A stretch of 28,175 nt of DNA from Bog-159 sp050011755. GTDB taxonomy: Bacteria; Acidobacteriota; Terriglobia; Bryobacterales; Bryobacteraceae. Where the stretch lies: contig JBEKIM010000051.1 in assembly GCA_050011755.1 (NCBI GenBank), positions 1 through 28,175 of the forward strand. The letters are read 5' to 3'. Under the pieces are notes generated by a model. That model did not search any database and was not told where the DNA came from. It saw only the letters and a program-made list of their open reading frames with translations. Below are positions 1 through 7,808 of the stretch, in pieces. Numbering within the stretch: the stretch's first letter is position 1; each line of letters begins with the position of its first letter. Made by a program: the position numbers and the translations under genes.

Positions 1-112
1 GCCGGCCATCGCGCGCGCTGCGCCAGCGCGAGTAGAATATCCAGCCGTCGTAAATCACGGCCGCGAGCACCGCGATGCCGGCCAGCGGCAGCATCCTGCG
101 AATCAACCGCAT
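1..112 (-). CDS. Partial membrane-anchored protein (N-terminus only)
   Basis: An ATG at 112 on the minus strand opens a frame that runs off the left edge, giving 37 codons. The visible protein starts with basic residues (MRLIRRM) followed by a hydrophobic stretch of about 18 residues and then Arg-rich sequence, the pattern of a single membrane anchor or uncleaved signal. It begins 20 bp after the stop of the beta-propeller gene on the same strand, so it is probably the last visible gene of that operon. No clear Shine-Dalgarno sequence is seen. The family cannot be named from so short a piece. Confidence 0.5.
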   Translation of the reverse strand, partial: MRLIRRMLPLAGIAVLAAVIYDGWIFYSRWRSARDGR

Positions 113-131
113 CTTGCACGTATCCCAGCAT

Positions 132-1172
132 TTATTTTGCCAGTTTACCGGTGCCGCCGGCGCGCAGCACGGCCACGCCGATCTGCCCGTTTAGGTTTTC
201 ATCCGGCGATGGCGCGTCGCCTCCGCCGAACCAAACGGTCAGGCGGCCATCCGGAAGCAGTTCGACAGCCGGGTCGCAAATCACCTGGGCGTCCCAGGGT
301 TGGTTTCCCCGAAAAACAGCGGGCAGTTTCTCCCACCGGATGCCGTCGTTCGATCGCGCCATGCCCAACCGGCGATTCTCGCGCGCATCGCGCCCGGTAT
401 AGAGCATCCAGTAGTAGCCATGCGCGATCCACACGGCGGGTTCGCCTAAGCCCATCTCATCGAAGCGGTCATACCTGCCGGCTTCCAGGATCGGATTGGA
501 TCGCAGCTTTTGCCAATGCTCGCCATCCAACGATCGAGCGATTCCCAGGCGCTGGCGGCGGGCACGATCCTGCCCCAGGTAAAACATGTAGAAGTATTTG
601 CCTGCTTCGAGCACATAAGGATCGGCCAAGCCGCGTTCGTCCCAACTTCCCCGCGGACCGTAATCCATCACTGGAAACCGCGCCTTACGCCAATGCCGGC
701 CGTCGCTCGATCGCGCCAGCCCCAGCCTGGGTGTGTCCTTCGGCCCCGCCTGGTACCAATAAAGGAACTCGCCATTATGGAAAAGTGCGGCGCCGTTGGC
801 AGCGATGTATTCCCCTTCCCCGGCGTGAGGATCGGGCGCTAACACTACGCCCTCCTTCTTCCACGACAATCCGTCGGCGGATGTGGCCAGCATGGTGCGC
901 CAGGTTTTCCCGTCGAAACCCGAGTAGAAGTTGTAATAGGCGCCGCCGCGGCGGACTACCGCGGGGTTTAGTGCGTCGTGAGAGTCGGGATCGCTACCGG
1001 TGCCGTGGGGCAGGACAGGAGCCTCGCGGGGTTCCCAGGCATAGCCCGCCTGCCGCTCGGCTGAGGCCAATTCGGGGAGCCGGAAGTCGGAGTAGCGGCA
1101 GCCCATGCAAGCGCAGGCCAGAACTACAAGGGCGCCCGCGCCGGCAGTGCGCATCGGCACCATAGAATTCAT
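132..1172 (-). CDS. Lipoprotein-like glycosidase-type beta-propeller protein
   Basis: This 346-residue protein starts with a hydrophobic signal ending in a Cys cluster (C20, C22, C25). The VLAC around C20 is a plausible but non-ideal lipobox. The body has four repeats of a blade motif (S-x-D-G-x-x-W-x-K) at about residues 97-107, 152-162, 212-222 and 272-282, interspersed with DP/EP pairs. This is the architecture of the five-bladed propeller hydrolases (GH32/43/130-like and sialidase-like families). That suggests an exported sugar-binding or sugar-cleaving protein, but no substrate can be assigned and the catalytic acids are not certain. Its ATG overlaps the kinase stop codon (ATGA), so the two genes are probably translationally coupled. 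Starts at Met4 or Met7 are possible alternatives. Confidence 0.75.
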   Translation of the reverse strand: MNSMVPMRTAGAGALVVLACACMGCRYSDFRLPELASAERQAGYAWEPREAPVLPHGTGSDPDSHDALNPAVVRRGGAYYNFYSGFDGKTWRTMLATSADGLSWKKEGVVLAPDPHAGEGEYIAANGAALFHNGEFLYWYQAGPKDTPRLGLARSSDGRHWRKARFPVMDYGPRGSWDERGLADPYVLEAGKYFYMFYLGQDRARRQRLGIARSLDGEHWQKLRSNPILEAGRYDRFDEMGLGEPAVWIAHGYYWMLYTGRDARENRRLGMARSNDGIRWEKLPAVFRGNQPWDAQVICDPAVELLPDGRLTVWFGGGDAPSPDENLNGQIGVAVLRAGGTGKLAK

Positions 1173-2323
1173 GGGATGGGCACGCGCAGTTTCAGGCCGG
1201 CGCCCCGCCCGGGCCGCGATTCCAGGGTCATATCGGCATTCAGCGCGCGCGCGCGGCGCTTAAAACTGGCCGGCCCCAGGCGCAGCAGTTCCAATTCGTC
1301 CAGCGTATAAACACCGCTGAAGTGGAACCCGCCGCCATTGTCGTCCACGGACAGTTCCAGCGTCTTGGACACGCGCTCCAGGGAGACGGCCACGCGTGTC
1401 GCGCCCGCGTGCTTCAGCACGTTGTGCAGCGCCTCGCGGAGCATCTGGATTAGCTCGGAGGCCATTTCCTCCGGAAATTTCAAGGGTGCCTCGCCGCCCA
1501 CGAACGACACCGGTATACCGCTCTCCTTCTGGAAGTTTTCGCAAATGCGGCGGGCCGAAGCGTACAGATTGGATCCCAGCATCTCGGGCGGCCGCATACT
1601 CCGGACGAAGGCGCGCAGTTCCTTCACCTGTTGCTGCGCGAGGGTCTGCAGGTCTTTGAGGTCGTCCATGCCCGCGCCCAAGTCGCGCTCCAGAAGCTTG
1701 CGCAGGATCTCGAGGCGCATTTGCAGGGAGATGAAGCTTTGCAGCGGGCCATCGTGGAAATCGGAAGCGATGCGCTGCCTTTCGGTCTCCCGCGCGCGGC
1801 CGGCACTCTCCTGAGTCTCGGCGGTTTCGCGCTCTAACTCCTCCATGCGCGATTCCAATCTCCTCTTGTAGACCGCGAAGGCGTAGGCCAGCGCGCCGGC
1901 GACCACCGTTGTGCGCCTGAGGGTGAATTCATTCTGCGATTGTACAGCGACGCAGAAGACGGCGCTCACCACCGCGACGATCAAGACCTCGGGCGCGCGA
2001 TATACGAAGACGGCTTCGATGAGCAGGTAGAGACAGTAAAAAGCGGGAAGCCAGAACACGGCCCCAATCCCGGCGGCGACCAGCACCATAAAGAAGACGG
2101 TGTCCGCGAACAGCACCAGCAGGGCGGAGGCGCCGCCCCGTGGCCGCCGGAATGGCAACAGCAGGCTGAAGAGCAGATATACGCCGGCCACCGCGATTAC
2201 CCAAGGCGTGCACTTGGGCAGCAGGAGCAATCCGCTGGCTAATCCGGCGGTGGCGAATACCACCCGGGTCCATAACAGAACGCGCCGGCACGCGGAGGGG
2301 AACGGAACCGGATCGTCAGGCAC
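1169..2323 (-). CDS. Membrane sensor histidine kinase, NarL/HisKA_3 type
   Basis: The 384-residue protein has about four to five hydrophobic segments in residues 15-125, then a coiled region, then a HisKA_3 dimerisation domain with the H-box ERQRIASDFHDGPLQ (phospho-acceptor His190). The C-terminal HATPase_c domain shows an N-box (ALHNVLKHA), a G1 box (VDDNGGG) and a G2-like ending (GRGAGLKLRV). It should autophosphorylate and pass the phosphate to a NarL/FixJ-type response regulator, but no regulator gene lies in this window. The start is GTG at 2323. An in-frame stop two codons upstream excludes a longer protein. It sits 17 bp after the methyltransferase gene and overlaps the next gene by 4 bp. 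The signal it detects is unknown; the short loops between membrane segments argue for sensing in or near the membrane. Confidence 0.9.
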   Translation of the reverse strand: MPDDPVPFPSACRRVLLWTRVVFATAGLASGLLLLPKCTPWVIAVAGVYLLFSLLLPFRRPRGGASALLVLFADTVFFMVLVAAGIGAVFWLPAFYCLYLLIEAVFVYRAPEVLIVAVVSAVFCVAVQSQNEFTLRRTTVVAGALAYAFAVYKRRLESRMEELERETAETQESAGRARETERQRIASDFHDGPLQSFISLQMRLEILRKLLERDLGAGMDDLKDLQTLAQQQVKELRAFVRSMRPPEMLGSNLYASARRICENFQKESGIPVSFVGGEAPLKFPEEMASELIQMLREALHNVLKHAGATRVAVSLERVSKTLELSVDDNGGGFHFSGVYTLDELELLRLGPASFKRRARALNADMTLESRPGRGAGLKLRVPIP

Positions 2324-2340
2324 GGGCGCTCATCATACGG

Positions 2341-2868
2341 CTAGCGCCTATAGAGAAAGAGAGTGTGACTGCGGCCCTGGCCATCATCTTCGATGTCTTT
2401 CACTTTTACGGGCGTCCAGCCCCTGAATTCAAAATCGTGCGCGACAACGCGCGCGCCTTTTTTCAGTTGCCGCTCCAACAGCGGCTGCACTTTATCGTTG
2501 GAGTTCGGCAGCAGGTACACCGTAATTAAATCCGCGGTACTGTAATCCTGCTTCAGAATATCTCCCTCGACGATTTGTGCGTTCTTCTCCAAGCCTAACT
2601 TCCGGATGCGCTCCAGGCTTTGCCGGCACAGATCCTTGTCCAGTTCCACTCCGATGGCGTTGGCGCGAAACTTCTGAGCCGCCGCGATGACGATGCGCCC
2701 GTCGCCACTGCCCAAATCGAACATGGTCTCGCCGGGTTTAAGTTCCCCCAATTCCAGCATTTTCACGACGATGGTTTCGGGGGTTGGATAATAGGGCGCC
2801 AACTTCGCCGGATCCTGCGCCCAAACTACGGCGCCCAGCAGCACCATAAGAATAAGGCGTATTCGCAT
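2341..2868 (-). CDS. Exported class I SAM-dependent methyltransferase (FAM173-like)
   Basis: The 175-residue protein carries the SAM-binding motif FDLGSGDGRI at residues 50-59, the acidic end of beta-2 (GVELD) and the motif TVYLLPN. This pattern resembles the FAM173/ATPSCKMT-type lysine methyltransferase-like family common in bacteria. Unusually, it begins with a hydrophobic segment ending WAQ-DP (residues 1-20) that looks like a cleavable signal peptide. The start at 2868 is chosen because AGGGGA lies 6 bp upstream. A longer frame to 3063 exists but its extra residues translate the dispersed repeat at 2946-3042. It is the first gene of the minus-strand operon with the histidine kinase. Whether the enzyme is truly exported, where SAM is scarce, or only anchored, is not decided by the sequence. 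Confidence 0.8.
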   Translation of the reverse strand: MRIRLILMVLLGAVVWAQDPAKLAPYYPTPETIVVKMLELGELKPGETMFDLGSGDGRIVIAAAQKFRANAIGVELDKDLCRQSLERIRKLGLEKNAQIVEGDILKQDYSTADLITVYLLPNSNDKVQPLLERQLKKGARVVAHDFEFRGWTPVKVKDIEDDGQGRSHTLFLYRR

Positions 2869-3163
2869 CTGATTTCCCCTCAATTGGGGCGCTTTGAGTG
2901 TAACAAAAAGTACCAAACAGCACCACTTCCTGTTGGTTAATCCTCTTTTTGGAGGGTGGCCAATTTTGGCCGCAGCCGCCTTTTTAGGCGGCCAGAGCCG
3001 GCTGAAAGCCGGCTGCGGGCAGAATTGCCGGCCCTCCAAAAACAAAATTGACCCACCACTCACCAGGAGATGCTTCCGGCGTCCGGCAAGTTACTGCAGC
3101 GCCGAAAAAGCCGGGATTGGGCCTCCCGGAATCGGTTAATATGGATGAGCACCCATACCCGCT
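2869..3163. other. Divergent intergenic region between methyltransferase and sthA
   Basis: These 295 bp separate the minus-strand methyltransferase operon from plus-strand sthA. They contain the TIR-bounded repeat at 2946-3042 and an AT-rich stretch at about 2896-2945 that probably holds the minus-strand promoter. A TAATAT box at 3137-3142 is a possible -10 for sthA, although no convincing -35 accompanies it. A 13-codon reading frame beginning with ATG at 3141 overlaps the sthA start. No other gene is seen. Confidence 0.55.
2946..3042. repeat. Dispersed palindromic repeat with terminal inverted repeats, copy 1
   Basis: The element is bounded by a perfect 11-bp inverted repeat, TTTTTGGAGGG at 2946-2956 and CCCTCCAAAAA at 3032-3042. 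Inside is a strong hairpin core, GCCGGC-TGAAA-GCCGGC, with further GGC/GCC-rich pairing. A clearly related copy lies at 15214-15304 in the YqiJ-flotillin intergenic region. The size (about 97 bp), the TIRs and the lack of coding capacity fit a MITE- or REP/BIME-like element. No transposase is present to move it within this window. Confidence 0.75.
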
Positions 3164-4549
3164 ATGCAACAATACGATCTGATCGTCATAGGCTCCGGCC
3201 CCGCCGGACAGCGTGCGGCCATACAGGGCGCCAAATCCGGAAAACGCGTCGCACTGATTGAAAGACGCGAAGTGGTGGGGGGAACCTGCATCAACTCCGG
3301 CACCATCCCCAGCAAGACCATGCGGGAGGCCGTGCTGCATCTCTCGGGATTCAATTATCAGGGCATTTACGGCGTCAGCTATCGCGTGAAGGAAAAGATC
3401 TCGATGGCCGACCTGGGGTTCCGCATCCAGCACGTGATCAAGACCGAGACCGACATCACGCAGGCGCAGCTTTCACGCAACGGCATCGAAGTGATTTATG
3501 GGACGGCGCGGTTTGTGGACGCTACGCATGTGCGCGTAGAAAACAGCCGGGGCGTATCGGATTACGAAGCCGCCATCATCATCATCGGTACCGGAACCAA
3601 GCCGTCGGTGTCGCCGAAGGTGCCGCTGAACGGCACCACGATCATCAACAGCGATCAGATCCTGCAGATGCCGGAGATCCCCAAAATCCTGATCGTAGTG
3701 GGCGGCGGCGTGATCGGGGTCGAATATACGTGCATGTTCGCGGCGCTGGGTGTGCGTGTCATCCTGGTGGAGAAGAGGCCGCGCCTGCTGGAGTTCGCGG
3801 ACGCCGAGATCATCGAAGCGCTGTCCTATCATTTGCGCGATCACCGTGTAACGATGCGGTTGAACGAAGAAGTGGAGAGCGTGGAGGATACGCCCACGGG
3901 CGTGGTCGCGAATTTGATGAGCCGGAAGAAAGTCTCCGGCGATGCCCTGCTGTACGCGGTGGGCCGCCAGGGGAATGTGGAGGATCTGGATCTGCCGGCT
4001 GCGGGACTCGAAGCCGATAGCCGCGGCCGCATCCCGGTGAACGCTTCCTACTGCACCAAACAGCCGAACATCTACGCGGTGGGCGATGTGATCGGATTCC
4101 CCAGCCTGGCCTCGGTTTCAATGGAGCAGGGGCGCATCGCGGCGGCCACCGCGCTGGGGATTCCCGTGCATTCCAACCCGGCGACGTATCCCTACGGCAT
4201 TTACACGATTCCGGAGATATCGTTCATCGGCAAGACGGAGGAGCAGTTGACCGAGGAAGACGCGCCCTATGAAGTCGGCGTGGCTTACTATCGCGAGATC
4301 GCGCGCGGGCAGATCCGCGGCGACACCACGGGCCGCTTGAAGCTGATCTTTCATCGCGAGACTAAGGAGATCCTGGGGGTGCATATCATCGGCGAAGGCG
4401 CCTCCGAGTTGCTGCATATCGGCCAGGCCGTGATGATCCTGAAGGGGACCATCGAGTATTTTGTGGATACGGTATTTAATTATCCGACGCTGGCCGAATG
4501 TTACAAGGCCGCCGCGTTCAACGGCCTGAACAAACTGACGCGACTTTAG
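3164..4549 (+). CDS. sthA: Soluble pyridine nucleotide transhydrogenase
   Basis: This 461-residue flavoprotein catalyses hydride exchange between NADPH and NAD+ in the cytoplasm. It has the FAD motif GSGPAG (residues 10-15), an NAD(P)-binding GGGVIG near residue 180 and the second FAD motif YAVGDVIG near 303. In place of the redox disulfide of lipoamide dehydrogenases (CxxxxC) it has C42-INSG-T47, and the C-terminal catalytic His region reads NYPTLAE. Both substitutions are typical of SthA rather than of lipoamide dehydrogenase or glutathione reductase. The length matches E. coli SthA (466). ATG at 3164 is the only sensible start, although no strong ribosome-binding site precedes it. The ROK-family gene follows after 42 bp, probably in the same transcript. 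Confidence 0.92.
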   Translation: MQQYDLIVIGSGPAGQRAAIQGAKSGKRVALIERREVVGGTCINSGTIPSKTMREAVLHLSGFNYQGIYGVSYRVKEKISMADLGFRIQHVIKTETDITQAQLSRNGIEVIYGTARFVDATHVRVENSRGVSDYEAAIIIIGTGTKPSVSPKVPLNGTTIINSDQILQMPEIPKILIVVGGGVIGVEYTCMFAALGVRVILVEKRPRLLEFADAEIIEALSYHLRDHRVTMRLNEEVESVEDTPTGVVANLMSRKKVSGDALLYAVGRQGNVEDLDLPAAGLEADSRGRIPVNASYCTKQPNIYAVGDVIGFPSLASVSMEQGRIAAATALGIPVHSNPATYPYGIYTIPEISFIGKTEEQLTEEDAPYEVGVAYYREIARGQIRGDTTGRLKLIFHRETKEILGVHIIGEGASELLHIGQAVMILKGTIEYFVDTVFNYPTLAECYKAAAFNGLNKLTRL

Positions 4550-4555
4550 CGGGAC

Positions 4556-4573
4556 GACAGGTTTCGGCCTGTC
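4556..4573 (+). other. Short hairpin in the sthA-ROK intergenic gap
   Basis: GACAGG (4556-4561) and CCTGTC (4568-4573) form a 6-bp stem with a TTTCGG loop, 7 bp after the sthA stop. No U-tract follows, so it is not a standard terminator. It may be an mRNA 3'-end or stability element between two co-transcribed genes. GGAGAG just downstream (4580-4585) is the ribosome-binding site of the next gene. Confidence 0.35.
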
Positions 4574-4591
4574 TCTTAATGGAGAGATAAC

Positions 4592-5485
4592 ATGGGGCAA
4601 ACAATCGGTGTCCTGGCGACCAGGCAAGTCGCTGTGGGAGTGGTCGAAGACAATGCGCTCACCGGCCCGATCCGGGTTTTTCCCGAAGAGGCCGAGCATC
4701 CCGACGTACTCCGCACGATGACCGGCGACGAGATCGCCGAGGTAATCGGACAACAGGTCCTGATATCCGCGAGCGGGAGACAAATCGACAGCGTGGGAGT
4801 GGGCTTCCCCGGCGTCATCCGCAGCGGCATCGTAGAGGAATCGCCAAACCTGCAACAGATTAAGGGGTTCGCCTTCGCGGCGACGTTATCGAGCGTGCTG
4901 GCGCGGGGCGGATTGAATGCCTCCGTGCTGATCCTGAACGACGCGGACGCCATCGCGGCGGGCGTGGCGGCCACCCGCGGCCACCTGGAAAAGCTGATCC
5001 GCATCTGGTACCTGGGTGACGGTGTGGGCTTCGGACGCTACCCGCAAATGGAGGGCGTGTGGGAAGGGGGCCACATGGTGGTCTCGCTCGATCCCAAGGA
5101 GCATTTTTGCGGATGCGGCGGTGTGGGGCACCTGGAAGGCATCATGGGGCATCGCGCCATGCGCCTACGCTTTCTCGATATGGAACCGGAGGAGGTCTTC
5201 GCGGCTGCACACGAGGGCGATGTGCGCTGCAGCACGTTCGTGAAGCGTTGGCACCGCGCGCTGGCCGCTGCGTCGGCCAGCAGCATTCACCTGGACGGTC
5301 CGGGAAAATTCTTCATCATGGGTCCGAATTCACAATATGTCGATCTGGGCCTGGTCGCGCAGTACATTCACGAGATGGTCAAGATGACTCCGCTACAGGG
5401 GAGTTTGTTTGAAATCATCTCCAGCAGCCACGATCTGGCTATCGTGGGAGCCGCGGTGAACGCGCGCCGCGCTGTGGCTTGCTGA
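4592..5485 (+). CDS. ROK-family protein with degraded ATP site
   Basis: The 297-residue protein matches the C-terminal ROK signature. It has an ExGH motif (E158-GG-H161), then the zinc motif GH-x11-CxCG-x2-G-H-x-E (H161, C173, C175, H180), in which the usual last Cys is His. A plausible catalytic Asp lies in the ND motif (D117). Phosphate-binding elements are poor: the N-terminal DxGGT loop is absent (VLATRQ at residues 7-12) and the second loop reads LGDGVGFG instead of LGTGxGGG. Known ROK proteins are sugar kinases or regulators of sugar genes. This one has no DNA-binding helix-turn-helix and probably does not bind ATP normally, so a sensory or structural role is possible. GGAGAG precedes the ATG by 6 bp, and the gene lies 42 bp after sthA. 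Confidence 0.75.
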   Translation: MGQTIGVLATRQVAVGVVEDNALTGPIRVFPEEAEHPDVLRTMTGDEIAEVIGQQVLISASGRQIDSVGVGFPGVIRSGIVEESPNLQQIKGFAFAATLSSVLARGGLNASVLILNDADAIAAGVAATRGHLEKLIRIWYLGDGVGFGRYPQMEGVWEGGHMVVSLDPKEHFCGCGGVGHLEGIMGHRAMRLRFLDMEPEEVFAAAHEGDVRCSTFVKRWHRALAAASASSIHLDGPGKFFIMGPNSQYVDLGLVAQYIHEMVKMTPLQGSLFEIISSSHDLAIVGAAVNARRAVAC

Positions 5486-5559
5486 ACGCCATCCAACGAT
5501 TCGCGGCGCTTGCCGCCGGCTCCCCCGCCTTTGGAGTAAGATGATACCAAGGTGTTGTC

Positions 5560-6729
5560 TTGGAGGGGCTCCTGCTAGGTCTGCGGCGCGGCGCACGATT
5601 CTTCGCGGCGGTTGCCATGGTCTGCGCGATGGCGGCCGCGGGCGCGAAGGCTGCGTCCTTTGAGGACTTGGCCGCCGGCGCGGCCACGGCCCGGCGCGGC
5701 AACAACATCCCGCAAGCCGTTGAATTCTACCGGCAGGCCGTGCAGCTTCGTCCATCGTGGCTGGAGGGCTGGTGGTTCCTCGGCACGCTGTCCTACGCCA
5801 CATTCCAATACGCCGATGGCGAAGCGGCCTTCGACGAATTCGTCAGGCTGGACGACAGGCGCGCGTTGGCATGGTCGCTGCTCGGCCTGTGCGAGTTTGA
5901 GACCGGCAAGTACGATCTGGCGCTCGACCACCTGCGGCAGGGTCTCGCGGATAAGGATTTACCGCCGGAAGTGGAAGCCGGAGTGCGGTTTCACTACGGG
6001 CTGTTGCTGTCGCGCGCGGGGAACTTCGATTTGGGGAAACGGGAATTGGAACGGTATGCGCGCGGCGGTGCGCATGAACCCCTGCTGATTGCAGCCCTGG
6101 GATTGAATGCCCTGCACGATCCTTTGCTGCCCAAAGACGTCCCTGCGGACCAGATGGATGCTGTGATGCAGGCGGGCGCGGCAGCCCGGTCGTTGATTCT
6201 GGGCGAAACCGGCCAGGCGGAATCCGGCTTCGAGCGTTTGGCGAAACAATACCCGGCGATGGCCGGCGTTCATTACTTATACGGTTCGTACTTGAGTTAC
6301 ACGCGCCCGGACGACGCCATGGTGGAACTGCGGCGGGAATTGGAATTGAATCCCGCGAATGCGGATGCATCCGCCCTGCTGGCATTGCTCCTGGTGCATG
6401 CGGGCGATGTTCCCGGGGCGCTGCCCTACGCGCGGAAAGCGGCCGGGGCCCGGCCCGGGGACGCGTTGGCGCAGTACGCATACGGCGAGGTCCTGATGAG
6501 ATCCGGCGACCTGCGGCCGGCGATCGCGACACTCGAAGCGGCGGAGCGCCTGGACCCGGCGGCGCTCGAATATCATATGGCGCTGGCGAGCGCGTATTCC
6601 CGCGCGGGACGCCTTGAGGACGCCCGCCGGGAACGGCATATGTCCATGGATATGGCGGGAGACAAACGCCCGGAATTGAATGCGCAGAGCACCAAATCCG
6701 GCGATACCCGCCCCGCCGAGAATCGATGA
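5560..6729 (+). CDS. Exported TPR-repeat protein
   Basis: This 389-residue protein has an N-terminal signal peptide (basic GLRRGARFF, then an Ala-rich core, likely cleaved after AKA near residue 30). A succession of tetratricopeptide-like helix pairs follows from about residue 35 to 370, with recurrent A-x-x-x-Y/L-x-x-G and L-x-P-x-x-A positions. TPR arrays act as protein-protein scaffolds, here in the periplasm. The start is TTG at 5560 with AAGG 7-8 bp upstream; an ATG at 5541 is in another frame. The stop overlaps the start of the heptaheme cytochrome gene (ATGA), which suggests coupled synthesis and a partner role. Confidence 0.8.
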   Translation: MEGLLLGLRRGARFFAAVAMVCAMAAAGAKAASFEDLAAGAATARRGNNIPQAVEFYRQAVQLRPSWLEGWWFLGTLSYATFQYADGEAAFDEFVRLDDRRALAWSLLGLCEFETGKYDLALDHLRQGLADKDLPPEVEAGVRFHYGLLLSRAGNFDLGKRELERYARGGAHEPLLIAALGLNALHDPLLPKDVPADQMDAVMQAGAAARSLILGETGQAESGFERLAKQYPAMAGVHYLYGSYLSYTRPDDAMVELRRELELNPANADASALLALLLVHAGDVPGALPYARKAAGARPGDALAQYAYGEVLMRSGDLRPAIATLEAAERLDPAALEYHMALASAYSRAGRLEDARRERHMSMDMAGDKRPELNAQSTKSGDTRPAENR

Positions 6730-7793
6730 CGGAGCAATCGCGGCACTGGGGGCCGCGGTGGCTCGGCGCGGTAGTTTCGATCGCGCTGGCGGCCGCGGCC
6801 CAGGGCGCGCCCAAGCGTCTTGCCAACGCGACATGCGCCACCTGCCATCGGGCGCAGGCGCAATCGCAGCCCACCACCCCTATGGGAGTCGGCATCGAGT
6901 TGCCGCCCAGCCAGGAGCCTCTTGAAGCGCATCCCAGGCTGACCCTGGACGAGAACGGTTATCACTATGAAGTCATCCGCCAAAACGGGCAGAGCACCTA
7001 CACGGTGAGCGACGCGTCCGGGAAGCTCACTCTGCCGATTCGATACGCCTTCGGCTTTCACAACCTGACGTTTGTGCTGGAATACCAAGGCCAATACTAC
7101 GAAGGCCTGGTGAGCTACTACGACACGATCAAAGGACTGGGGATCACCATAGGCGACGACCGGATCCGGCCCCGCAACCTCACCGAGGCAATGGGGCGGC
7201 TGACGGACAACACGGAGATCACGGCCTGCTTCAAGTGTCACGGTACGGACGGCGTGAGCCAGGGTAGATTAACCCTGGACTCCCTGAAGCCGGGCTTGAC
7301 CTGCGAGCATTGCCACACGGGCGCCGAAGCGCACATGCAGGCGCTGGCCGGAGGCAAGCCGGCGCCGGTTCCGCGGAAACTGGGAGAGATGGCGGCCGAG
7401 GAGATGTCGAATTTCTGCGGCCAGTGCCACCGCACGTGGGAATCCGTGGTGGGGCTGCGCCTGTTCGGCGAGAAAAACGTCCGGTTCCAGCCCTACCGGT
7501 TGGCCAACAGCCAGTGCTTCCTGGGCGACGACAAGCGCATCCGCTGCACGTCCTGCCACGATCCGCACGTGGACCTGGTGCGCGACGACGCCAGTTACGA
7601 CCGGGCCTGTCTTGCGTGCCATAGCGTGAAGAGTTCCCCGGCCGCGGCAGCGGCGACCGCGAAAGCCTGTCCCGTGGATGATAAGAATTGCGTGAGTTGT
7701 CACATGCCCAAAGTGCAGGTGCCAGGCAGCCCGGCTGTTTTTACGGATCACAATATCCGGGTCGTGCATGCCGGCGACCCGTATCCGCAATGA
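6726..7793 (+). CDS. Exported heptaheme c-type cytochrome
   Basis: The 355-residue protein has a signal sequence (hydrophobic residues 12-26) and seven CxxCH heme-attachment motifs starting at residues 37, 168, 193, 231, 274, 295 and 322. The first heme is separated from the other six by about 130 residues without Cys, so the protein probably has an N-terminal monoheme lobe, a beta-rich insert (about residues 68-160, Tyr- and Gly-rich) and a C-terminal hexaheme cluster. It resembles DmsE/NrfA-like multiheme electron-transfer proteins in general form only; no catalytic site is recognised. Maturation would need a Ccm/Ccs system encoded elsewhere. The ATGA overlap with the TPR gene indicates an operon. 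It ends 15 bp from the convergent mtgA stop. Confidence 0.85.
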   Translation: MTEQSRHWGPRWLGAVVSIALAAAAQGAPKRLANATCATCHRAQAQSQPTTPMGVGIELPPSQEPLEAHPRLTLDENGYHYEVIRQNGQSTYTVSDASGKLTLPIRYAFGFHNLTFVLEYQGQYYEGLVSYYDTIKGLGITIGDDRIRPRNLTEAMGRLTDNTEITACFKCHGTDGVSQGRLTLDSLKPGLTCEHCHTGAEAHMQALAGGKPAPVPRKLGEMAAEEMSNFCGQCHRTWESVVGLRLFGEKNVRFQPYRLANSQCFLGDDKRIRCTSCHDPHVDLVRDDASYDRACLACHSVKSSPAAAAATAKACPVDDKNCVSCHMPKVQVPGSPAVFTDHNIRVVHAGDPYPQ

Positions 7794-7808
7794 GCCGGTC
7801 CGCCTCCG

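Noticed and set aside
137..1165. Plus-strand frame of 342 codons
   Set aside because: It is antisense to the beta-propeller gene; very Arg/Pro/Ser-rich with no domain.
3164..4549. Lipoamide dehydrogenase or mercuric/glutathione reductase identity
   Set aside because: The second redox Cys is Thr47 and the C-terminal His region reads NYPTLAE, both typical of soluble transhydrogenase.
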